Shown: one piece after another, positions 48,838 to 57,461 of the stretch
Numbering within the stretch: the stretch's first letter is position 1
Layout of the letters: each line of letters starts with the position of its first letter
Assembly (NCBI RefSeq): GCF_029167625.1
Contig: NZ_CP119145.1
Span: forward strand, 3,720,001-3,784,000
Source of the DNA: Streptomyces sp. AM 4-1-1
Lineage (GTDB): Bacteria > Actinomycetota > Actinomycetes > Streptomycetales > Streptomycetaceae
DNA length: 64,000 nt
Direction: 5' to 3'
Notes under the pieces: generated by a model
Seen by the model: the letters and a program-made list of their open reading frames with translations, nothing else
Database searches by the model: none
Told to the model about the DNA's origin: nothing
Program-made: the position numbers and the translations under genes

Positions 48838-49023
48838 ATGCCGACTGTGATCCATAGGACGCGCAGCGAGCTTGAAGCGCAACGCGAGCGTCTGCTGGCC
48901 GATGTTCATATGAGTTACGACGAGTTGGCGGAGCGGGCTGCGACCTACAGCCTGAGTCTTCGCGAGCTGGACGTTTGGCACACCATCGAGGGGCTGGACT
49001 ACCTTCTTCAGGGTGAGAGCTGA
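48838..49023 (+). CDS. Small helical protein, partner of the next gene
   Basis: A 61-residue protein, two helices: SELEAQRERLLADVHMSYDEL and ERAATYSLSLRELDVWHTIEGL. It recalls small antitoxin-like or adaptor proteins, but no family is recognised. GGGGAG lies 7 nt before the ATG. The next gene starts 11 bp inside its end (GTG at 49013), so they are coupled. Confidence 0.75.
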   Translation: MPTVIHRTRSELEAQRERLLADVHMSYDELAERAATYSLSLRELDVWHTIEGLDYLLQGES

Positions 49024-49753
49024 AGAGGCGAGAACCCTTGATGCGTTGGCGGAGAGCTTCGCTGACCAACTGACATCGTTGACGCGGGGTGTCCTGGGTG
49101 AGGACACCCCGCGTTTTCATGCCCTGAACATGGGCTCCAGGATCAGGGTCTCGCCGATATCCGACAACGAGGTCGTTCAGCGCATCCCGGTCCGGATCGA
49201 CGGCGAGGAGCGGTTGAGCCTGGGCGTCCGGTACTTCTGCTGCTGGGACGGCTCCAGCACGTTCATGGCGACGGACCAGGCTGATCTGCACCTGTTCTAC
49301 CAAGGCGTTCCTGATCCGCTGCTGCGCTACGAGTACGTGCGGAGCAGCAAGGAGCCGCCGGGTGCGCACCTCCAGGTGCACGCGCACCGGGACGAGATGG
49401 CGTATCTACTGCGTCTGGCAGACCGGGGCCGTCCCAAGCAGGGGTTGCGGCGGGACAGGTTGCCGCGGCTGGCGGAGATGCATCTGCCGGTTGGCGGTCA
49501 CCGGATGCGGCCGGCGTTGGAGGACCTGTTGTTGTTCCTGCAACGGGAGTTCGCGATTGACACGGCAGAGGGCTGGAAGGGCGTGCTGGACGAGCACTTG
49601 CGGAACTGGCGGCTGATGCAGTTGAAGACTGCGGTGAGGGATGCCCCGGAGTCGGCGGCCGAGGTGCTGCGAGGGTTGGGATACACGGTGGTGGAGCCGC
49701 CGGTTCCGGCTGCTCGTCAGGCCCTGGACGGGGTCAAGCTGTTCTGGCCGTAG
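49013..49753 (+). CDS. Hypothetical protein (DUF-type), coupled to a small helical protein
   Basis: A 246-residue protein. It has an alpha/beta core with VRIDGEERLSLGVRYFCCWDGSS, DQADLHLFYQG, a cationic patch (GLRRDRLPRLAEMH) and a helical end (MQLKTAVRDAPESAAEVLRGLG). No catalytic motif stands out. A two-gene unit of a small helical protein plus a larger one next to a CRISPR array has the shape of a toxin-antitoxin or defence pair, but this is only suggestive. A hairpin terminator follows 18 bp after the stop. Confidence 0.7.
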   Translation: MRAEEARTLDALAESFADQLTSLTRGVLGEDTPRFHALNMGSRIRVSPISDNEVVQRIPVRIDGEERLSLGVRYFCCWDGSSTFMATDQADLHLFYQGVPDPLLRYEYVRSSKEPPGAHLQVHAHRDEMAYLLRLADRGRPKQGLRRDRLPRLAEMHLPVGGHRMRPALEDLLLFLQREFAIDTAEGWKGVLDEHLRNWRLMQLKTAVRDAPESAAEVLRGLGYTVVEPPVPAARQALDGVKLFWP

Positions 49754-49770
49754 TCCTGTGGCCGCGAGCC

Positions 49771-49796
49771 GGTCCCCACCCATTCGGGTGGGGGCC
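49771..49796 (+). terminator. Short hairpin terminator before array 2
   Basis: GGTCCCCACCC pairs with GGGTGGGGGCC (one G-T pair) around the loop ATTC. It ends the 48838-49753 transcript 13 bp before the first degenerate repeat of array 2. Confidence 0.7.
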
Positions 49797-49809
49797 GAGC
49801 TGGTGCGGA

Positions 49810-50813
49810 GCCACCCTCCCCGCACGTGCGGGGAGCAGGGAGCCAGCTTCGCCGAGCGTCTGAATTACCTGGGGTCACCCCGCACGCGTGGGGACCACTC
49901 GCGGTGCGCCGGCGACCACAGTGCGGGCAGGGGACCATCCCCGCACGCGCGGGGACCACCGGACCCTGCCCGGCATGACAACGAACGTGGAGGGACCATC
50001 CCCGCACTCGCGGGGACCACAAGGTGGTAGCGCGCGGGAAAGTCCGCTACCGGGGACCATCCCCGCACGCGCGGGGATCACGCCTCACCGACCACGATGA
50101 ACGGGTAGGCGGCCGGACCATCCCCGCACGCGCGGGGACCACTCGGTGTAGGTGTACGGGCCGCGGCCGCCGTAGGGACCATCCCCGCACGCGCGGGGAC
50201 CACACGGCGTCGCCCGCCGCATGCCCGAGGCCATCGGGACCATCCCCGCACGCGCGGGGACCACGTGTGCTCGTTGAGTGGCATGGTCAGCCCCGGGGGA
50301 CCATCCCCGCACACGCGGGGACCACCAGTTCCTCCGCGACACCAGCGGCGCCGGGGCGGGACCATCCCCGCACGCGCGGGGACCACGCGGTGTGGGGCGG
50401 CACGATCAACCGCGAGGTGGGACCATCCCCGCACGCGCGGGGACCACAGCTTCACCGCACTGGAAGACAACGACACGACCGGACCATCCCCGCACGCGCG
50501 GGGACCACATCACAGACTCCGACGTCGCCGGGGCGCCCCGGGGACCATCCCCGCACGCGCGGGGACCACACGCGGCGCGGCCCACCATCGTCTTGACCGG
50601 GGGGACCATCCCCGCACGCGCGGGGACCACTCGGTGCGCCAGAGACCCCGGTTCTTCGCGGCGGGACCATCCCCGCACGCGCGGGGACCACGCGGCGGTC
50701 AGCGTGTCGACGAGTGGTCGGCAGGGACCATCCCCGCACGCGCGGGGACCACTGGCACTCCGCTATTGACGAGGGACGCACGTGGGGACCATCCCCGCAC
50801 GCGCGAGGACCAC
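49810..50813 (-). CRISPR. CRISPR array 2, type I-E, 17 repeats and 16 spacers
   Basis: Same 29-nt repeat as array 1 but with the ATCC handle form in the regular repeats (minus strand GGGGATGGTCCC end). Spacers are 32 nt. The two left-most repeats are degenerate (49810-49838, and a 28-nt copy at 49871-49898), marking the leader-distal end; transcription is leftwards from the leader at 50814. The leader-proximal repeat (50785-50813) carries a unique change in its stem that no other repeat shares. No spacer is duplicated. All other repeats are intact or have single changes. Confidence 0.96.
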
Positions 50814-51465
<652 letters not shown>

Positions 51466-51558
51466 GGAGTGCCCAACACAGTCCGCACGGTAGTGACGAG
51501 AACGCGGAGAGCCCCGGCCGGGAATTTCGTGCCGGGGCTGTGGATGGGATTCCAGTCG

Positions 51559-51768
51559 TCAGCCGGCGGCGGAAAAGGCGTCTCCCTTGACTCCGTCCAG
51601 GAAGGCTGACCAGGCATAGGCGTGCAAGGCGAGTACGGGGCCGTGGATGTCCTTGCTGTCCCGTACGGGAACGATGTCCGGGGTGCCGTTCTGCACCTCA
51701 AGGCACTGCCCGTTCCCACTGCTGTAGCTGCTTGCCCGCCATCCGAGATCGATGGATGTGTGCTGCAT
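51559..51768 (-). CDS. DUF397 domain protein (paralogue of 46091-46300)
   Basis: A 69-residue single DUF397 domain, WRASSYSSGNGQCLEVQNG then VPVRDSKDIHGPVLAL and WSAFLDGVKGDAF. It shares almost its full sequence with the copy next to the HTH-DUF5753 gene at 46316, but here no complete HTH gene lies upstream. The ribosome-binding site is a weak AGAGAG run. It is probably a stranded duplicate of the module. Confidence 0.85.
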   Translation of the reverse strand: MQHTSIDLGWRASSYSSGNGQCLEVQNGTPDIVPVRDSKDIHGPVLALHAYAWSAFLDGVKGDAFSAAG

Positions 51769-51901
51769 CGTGAACACTCTCTCTTTCCGTCTCTTGTCTC
51801 TGTGGACTTGGTCGGTAGGTACGCGAAGAAAGGTCCCGAACCGGTCGGCTTTTCCTGTATGCGGAGTGTGGTGATTCGAGGGAGCGCAGCGGCGAGGCGT
51901 G

Positions 51902-52126
51902 TCAACGACGTGTGACGGGCCTCGGGGCGCCTGTGGGTGACCCACCGCATACATCGCCGATGAAGATCGTCCAAGCGTCAGCAGAGAATGGGAGGGTGGA
52001 GCCTCCCGGCCGCTTGCTGTCGCACACGATGCGTCCGGCACCGATGGTTTCCGCCACTTCCAGGCAGTCACCTTGCTGGTCGGAGTAGGAGGACTTACGA
52101 AAGTCGGTAATGATCTCGGGGGTCAC
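51902..52126 (-). CDS. DUF397 domain protein, second type
   Basis: A 74-residue DUF397 protein: TDFRKSSYSDQQGDCLEVAE, then GRIVCDSKRPGG and AWTIFIGDV. It differs clearly from the copies at 46091 and 51559. GTG 52126 has AGAGGA just upstream and overlaps the stop of a remnant HTH gene (TGA at 52125-52123), which shows the original regulator-DUF397 coupling. Confidence 0.85.
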   Translation of the reverse strand: MTPEIITDFRKSSYSDQQGDCLEVAETIGAGRIVCDSKRPGGSTLPFSADAWTIFIGDVCGGSPTGAPRPVTRR

Positions 52127-52275
52127 GATTCCTCTTCCCTGAACGGCGCGCCGTCGGTGAGGAGTTGCCGGACGCGATCCGCGCTTTCCTCCGGCGACGT
52201 GGCAGCCGAGCGTGGCTGGTCAAATACCTTTGGATGCCTGCCAGCCGGATGTCCGTCCGGGCAAATCGTACTTGC
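52123..52275 (-). pseudogene. C-terminal remnant of an HTH-DUF5753 regulator
   Basis: The frame ending at the TGA that overlaps the DUF397 start reads KVFDQPRSAATSPEESADR then VRQLLTDGAPFREEES. That is the usual last helix of DUF5753 regulators (FD-x-LR-x-AALSP-x-ES pattern). Upstream the frame is closed after about 50 codons by a stop and lacks any start or HTH domain. The regulator has been lost by deletion, leaving its DUF397 partner orphaned. Confidence 0.65.
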
Positions 52276-52391
52276 TCAGGCCGCCAACGGCAGGCTTCCG
52301 CAGGCGACTTCGCGCCGTTTGGCGCATTCCCCGGGGATGTGCCACCGGTCTTCGGCTCCTACCCTGAAGCCCCCGAGCCGAAGAGGGAAGA

Positions 52392-52736
52392 ATGCCACGC
52401 ATACGAGCGAGAATCCGAACCGGCGCGAGCATCCTGGCCACCGGAGTCCTGATGATGGGCGGCCTTCTCGCAGGCACCGGTCAAGCGCAGGCAGCCACCA
52501 CCATCCACTGCGCCGATCTCGTCGTCTTCTCCTTCCAGAACTGCGACCCGTTCACCGACACGGGTGGCCCGTACACCCTCAGCGTGAACACGTACTGGAA
52601 CTGGAACCCCATCCCCAGCGGCACCATGCATCTCTACGTCGCGGGAACGAACATGCGCACTACCTGTCAAGGTCTGACTTCGATCAGCCAGGGTTACTAC
52701 TACGGCACCGACTGCACGCCCCTGGCTTCCCAGTAA
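52392..52736 (+). CDS. Small secreted protein
   Basis: A 114-residue protein with a typical signal peptide (RARIRTGASILATGVLMMGG, LLAGTGQAQA, cleavage after AQA about residue 34). The mature part of about 80 residues is Thr/Tyr/Trp-rich with four cysteines (HCADL, NCDPF, TTCQG, TDCTP), enough for two disulfides. No family is recognised; this shape fits secreted inhibitors or small adhesins of Streptomyces. It has GAAGAGGGAAGA purines before the ATG. Confidence 0.75.
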   Translation: MPRIRARIRTGASILATGVLMMGGLLAGTGQAQAATTIHCADLVVFSFQNCDPFTDTGGPYTLSVNTYWNWNPIPSGTMHLYVAGTNMRTTCQGLTSISQGYYYGTDCTPLASQ

Positions 52737-53240
52737 CCCCTCTCCGCCCCGGCCTCCCTGCAACCACCGATCTCACCCGCCCGGAAGCCGCCGGGTGCCT
52801 TCGCTGTCCCGCCTGTGCGGCAGCGGAGGCGCCATGCACCACGGAAGACGTGCCCTCGGGGTCCTGCCGACCGACTCGGGCGGCGGTCAACGTTCATCTG
52901 CGCCAGGGGGTGTTGTCACGGTCTGGTGCCATCCCGGCCCGCCTCTGGCCCGACGACTCGGTCCGACGCCGTTCCTCGTACTCGCCTTCCTTTGCGGGCG
53001 CTTCTTCTCGTACGGGCTGAACCACGGCTGTGTGTCACACGATCCCGGAACGCCAACCCCTCTCATAAAGGGTCATTTGCGAGACGGTCGAAACGGAATC
53101 AGTGCCATCCTCATTCGTTGGGCAATCGGCCCCGAGGTCGGAATCTGTCTGGTTTTGCTGTAGCCGCAGTGTGCTGCGCAGTACACGCTCTAATTGAGTT
53201 GGAATTATCACCAGTTCGACAACCATGTGGAGTAGTAATA
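52737..53240. other. Gene-free stretch between two secreted proteins
   Basis: About 500 bp. Frames across it read as poor coding sequence. The right 140 bp (53100-53240) are clearly AT-richer (TCTGTCTGGTTTTGCTGTAG, CTAATTGAGTTGGAATTATC) and probably hold the promoter and leader of the ChW gene. I see no other structure. Confidence 0.4.
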
Positions 53241-53843
53241 ATGCGAATACGTGCAAAGGTCGCCGTTCCGCTGCTCGCCGTTCTCGCGCTCTGTGGAATG
53301 GCTCCGGCGGCGCAGGCGGGCGACACATCCGCGCCCGCCACGAACGATGTGGTCCGGGTCGGCAAGCTGACCCCGGAAATGGCTCGGAAGGTGGACGCGG
53401 CGGGCGCGAAGCGGACCGGATCACTCACCCAGGGCCGGGCCCTGTGCTTCCAGGCGCATGTGCGGAACGGGGGATGGTCCGCCGTGCTGTGCACCGACGG
53501 CGCTGCGGGTTACACCGGGACGGTGGGGCAGAACAAACCGATCGACGAGGTCTACTTCTATGTCGGCACGGTCGGCGCCCTGAACTTCAACGTGCAGGTG
53601 CACTGGGCGGAGGACGGCACCAGCGGGGAGTACAACGTGCCCCCGGGCACCTCGATCCAGCTCAGCAACGTCCACGGCCAGCCGCTCCAGGCGATCCGCC
53701 TGCGGAGCACCAACGAGACCTTGAAGGCCGCCGCCCACGTGCAGAACGTGGGGTGGAAGGGCACGGATCAATGGTCGTACGACCAGTGGATCGGAAGCAT
53801 CGGCGAGAACCGCTGGATGGAAGCGTTCTGGGTGGCCATCTGA
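53241..53843 (+). CDS. Secreted ChW-repeat (clostridial hydrophobic W) protein
   Basis: A 200-residue protein with a signal peptide (RIRAKVAVPLLAVLALCGM, cleavage after AQA about residue 26). The mature part has two or three ChW-like repeats: HVRNGGWSAVLCTDGAAG with GTVGQNKPIDEVYF, and HVQNVGWKGTDQW with GSIGENRWMEAFWVAI, the G-W and G-x-x-G-x-x-x-R-x-E-A spacing of ChW domains. These occur in clostridial surface and secreted proteins and are also known from actinobacteria. It probably binds a surface partner or a polysaccharide. GGAG lies 8 nt before the ATG. Confidence 0.75.
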   Translation: MRIRAKVAVPLLAVLALCGMAPAAQAGDTSAPATNDVVRVGKLTPEMARKVDAAGAKRTGSLTQGRALCFQAHVRNGGWSAVLCTDGAAGYTGTVGQNKPIDEVYFYVGTVGALNFNVQVHWAEDGTSGEYNVPPGTSIQLSNVHGQPLQAIRLRSTNETLKAAAHVQNVGWKGTDQWSYDQWIGSIGENRWMEAFWVAI

Positions 53844-54084
53844 GCCGACTCCCCGGCGAGGGGGCCCGGCGTATGGATGCGTACGGGGTTTGTGCGCCAG
53901 GTGCATCACGGGCTGGGCGCCGGGGCCGGAGTGCGGCCGACCTCGGGGGCAGAGCCTCAGGAGGAGGTGGACACCGCGTTCGCCGGCTCGCGGGGTGCAC
54001 CGGTGGAACACCGGAGAGGGGTGCGACCCGGCAGGACGGAAATGAGCGCTGCCCTGGCGCAACGCACAACGCTGCGACGAGCCT

Positions 54085-54537
54085 TCAGATGGGGTGGTGG
54101 CAGCCCCACAGCCTGTTCACCAGAGGTGCGGCGATTCCCATGAGTGTCATGACCAAGGCCGCGAGCCAGTACCGCTGCCCCTGCCCCAACGTCAGTACCG
54201 ACACCGTTCCTACGACGGCTCCGAGACTCAGGCTCAAGGCTGGCCACCATTCTCTGCGGCGGAGCAGACCAGGGACGGAGTACATCGTCACGATGAATCC
54301 ACTGGTCAGTGCGAACTCATACCACCCGCCCCCGTCGGGAAGATTCCACCCACCGCGACGTCCCCCATTGCTGTGATAGACGAACCGCAAGTGCACTGCA
54401 CCGGCTATGCCCCAGCACAGTGCGCTGGCGCTCACCACGCCTATCAGCGTTCTCCATCCCCTGTTTCCCATGACGGGGATGGTAGATCCCGTTCCTGAAC
54501 GCCTGTCCTTCTCGCTGTCGCCTGATCGGGGAGCCAC
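54085..54537 (-). CDS. Four-helix membrane protein of unknown function
   Basis: A 150-residue protein with about four membrane helices (LIGVVSASALCWGIAGAVHL; WYEFALTSGFIVTMYSVPGLL; LSLSLGAVVGTVSVLTLG; WLAALVMTLMGIAAPLV). GTG 54537 has GAGGGA 7 nt upstream. No family is recognised. It lies between the ChW gene (240 bp gap with no gene seen) and an orphan CRISPR repeat. Confidence 0.65.
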   Translation of the reverse strand: MAPRSGDSEKDRRSGTGSTIPVMGNRGWRTLIGVVSASALCWGIAGAVHLRFVYHSNGGRRGGWNLPDGGGWYEFALTSGFIVTMYSVPGLLRRREWWPALSLSLGAVVGTVSVLTLGQGQRYWLAALVMTLMGIAAPLVNRLWGCHHPI

Positions 54538-54686
54538 CTACGCTTCCCTCACGGTCCTGTCCGACGGGTCATGGGCGCGGCCATAGGTGGTGCGACGCTG
54601 TGGTCACGATGCAGTGAAGGACGTGTGCCGCCCGTCGTAACGGGCGCGCACACCGGGAGTTCGCGAGCGGGTTGATGATGCGCTCG

Positions 54687-54715
54687 ATAGCACCCCCGCG
54701 TGCGCGGGGACCACT
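54687..54715 (-). CRISPR. Orphan CRISPR repeat
   Basis: A single 29-nt repeat copy, GATAGCACCCCCGCGTG then CGCGGGGACCAC, differing from the ACCC consensus mainly at the outer left bases. No second repeat at 61-nt spacing is visible. It marks a former array end or a copy moved by recombination. Confidence 0.65.
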
Positions 54716-54835
54716 GAGCCTCCGCCGCTCAAAAGCGCAGGTCGAAGTGCTGACGTGTCCCGTTCTCGGGGTGCTCACGCCGGTCGTGGGCGGCTGTCGG
54801 AGGAGTGGATCGTCTGTCAGCGGTTGACTTCGAGG

Positions 54836-55204
54836 TCACGGGGTCGGGATCGGCTGGGTGAGGTTCACCGGGTTGCCGTCGGGGTCCTGGATGTGGGCGA
54901 CGCGCTGTCCCCACGGCATATCGGTAGGGCCGCCGTGGACCGAGCCACCCAGCGCCGTTACCCGGCCGAGCGTCTCGTCGACGTCGTCGACACCGATGCT
55001 GAGCACGATCCGCGGTGCCGCCTCGGTACCCAGGTCCGTCTTGGACACCAGCCCGAGGTCGGTGTCGCCGATGCGCAAGCCGAGGTAGAAGGCCGGCCCT
55101 TCCTCCGGTATCCGGAAGATCTCCTCGGCGCCGAACAACTGCGTATAGAAGCTCAGCAGGACGCTCTGGTCGGCAGTCAAGATCACTGGCTGGATGGTGG
55201 ACAT
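54836..55204 (-). CDS. VOC family (glyoxalase/bleomycin-resistance-like) protein
   Basis: A 122-residue protein with the VOC double beta-alpha-beta-beta-beta fold: QPVILTADQSVLLSFYTQLFG, LGLRIGDTDLGLV, then PRIVLSIGVDDVDETLGRV and RVAHIQDPDGNPVNLTQP. The DPDGN turn is the family hallmark. These enzymes bind metal and act in isomerisation, dioxygenation or drug sequestration; the substrate is unknown. The ATG at 55204 has AGGAG 5 nt upstream. No gene lies in the 210 bp between it and array 3. Confidence 0.88.
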   Translation of the reverse strand: MSTIQPVILTADQSVLLSFYTQLFGAEEIFRIPEEGPAFYLGLRIGDTDLGLVSKTDLGTEAAPRIVLSIGVDDVDETLGRVTALGGSVHGGPTDMPWGQRVAHIQDPDGNPVNLTQPIPTP

Positions 55205-55416
55205 GGGACTCCTATCGAGAACGGTCGTGTCGCCGGGTAGACCGTTCGAGGACGGTGAACCTATCGATGGAACCACCCTGTCAAACGTTCTACGCGTAAG
55301 ACTGCCACTGGCGACCTACCGGGCATCAACAAACGACGTCACGCCACCCCGCTGAGCAGCCGATTCAAGATGGCGGAAGTCCACTGCGACGCACACGAGC
55401 CCGCCCTCAGCCGCTC

Positions 55417-56543
55417 GGGACCATCCCCGCATGCGCGGGGACCACCGCTCATACAACTACGGATCAGAAGGTTGCAGGGGACCATCCCCGCGTGCGCGGG
55501 GACCACGCCGCCCTGGCCGCGCGTGGTGACGAAGCGGCGGGACCATCCCCGCATGCGCGGGGACCACGTCGGCATGGTCGAGCCGGAGAAGGCCCCCGAG
55601 GGACCATCCCCGCACGCGCGGGGACCACGGGTTGGACGCGTCCTGCATGTCCCACATCAAGGGACCATCCCCGCACGCGCGGGGACCACAAGTCGTATTT
55701 CGCGGGGTCTACCACGAAGTGGGGACCATCCCCGCACGCGCGGGGACCACACGAGCCGGTTGACCGTGGTGGTCTCCGTGATGGGACCATCCCCGCACGC
55801 GCGGGGACCACGGAGTACGTGCAGGAGACCATCTTCCAGGCCGGGGACCATCCCCGCACGCGCGGGGACCACCCGATCGTCAGTGTGTCGGCGTCGGCCA
55901 GGTGGGGACCATCCCCGCACGCGCGGGGACCACCCCACGATGGCGGAGACGGAGCCCTATGAGATGGGACCATCCCCGCACGCGCGGGGACCACCCCACG
56001 ATGGCGGAGACGGAGCCCTATGAGATGGGACCATCCCCGCACGCGCGGGGACCACGCCTTGAGGACCCACTGCCCCCATGGCCACGAGGGACCACCCCCG
56101 CACGCGCGGGGACCACTGCCGCCCGATCGCGGGCATGAAGCGCGGGTGGGGACCACCCCCGCACGCGCGGGGACCACACCCACCCCGAAGGCCCGGAGGA
56201 CGACTACAAGGGACCACCCCCGCACGCGCGGGGACCACCGGCACGGCGGGCGGTGCGCCTGGCCCCTTTCGGGACCACCCCCGCACGCGCGGGGACCACC
56301 TGGACACCACCACAGCCAACGGACAGAAACTGGGACCACCCCCGCACGCGCGGGGACCACTGCTCGGTGGTGGACTGGTTGCGCTGCTGCTCGGGACCAC
56401 CCCCGCACGCGCGGGGACCACTGCCATAGACAAATTATGGGAGGGGTGCCATAGGGACCACCCCCGCACGCGCGGGGACCACACGGCGAAGGGCACGTCT
56501 GGATCGACCAGGACGGGACCACCCCCGCACGCGCGGGGACCAC
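55417..56543 (-). CRISPR. CRISPR array 3, type I-E, 19 repeats and 18 spacers
   Basis: 29-nt repeats and 32-nt spacers as in the other arrays, read leftwards from the leader at 56544. The eleven leader-distal repeats (55417-56055) have the ATCC form; the eight leader-proximal ones (from 56088) have the ACCC form. Older repeats vary in the stem (CATGCG, CGTGCG). One spacer is present twice in adjacent units (55934-55965 and 55995-56026). One spacer (56422-56453) is unusually AT-rich for this genome and likely comes from a lower-GC invader. Confidence 0.97.
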
Positions 56544-57424
<881 letters not shown>

Positions 57425-57461
57425 CGGGGAGACCGGGTGGTTCGGGGGCGGGCGGTGCCGC

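Noticed and set aside
52795..53163. A possible 122-codon gene on the plus strand
   Set aside because: The frame lacks a ribosome-binding site, crosses the AT-rich leader of the ChW gene and has no recognisable protein character.
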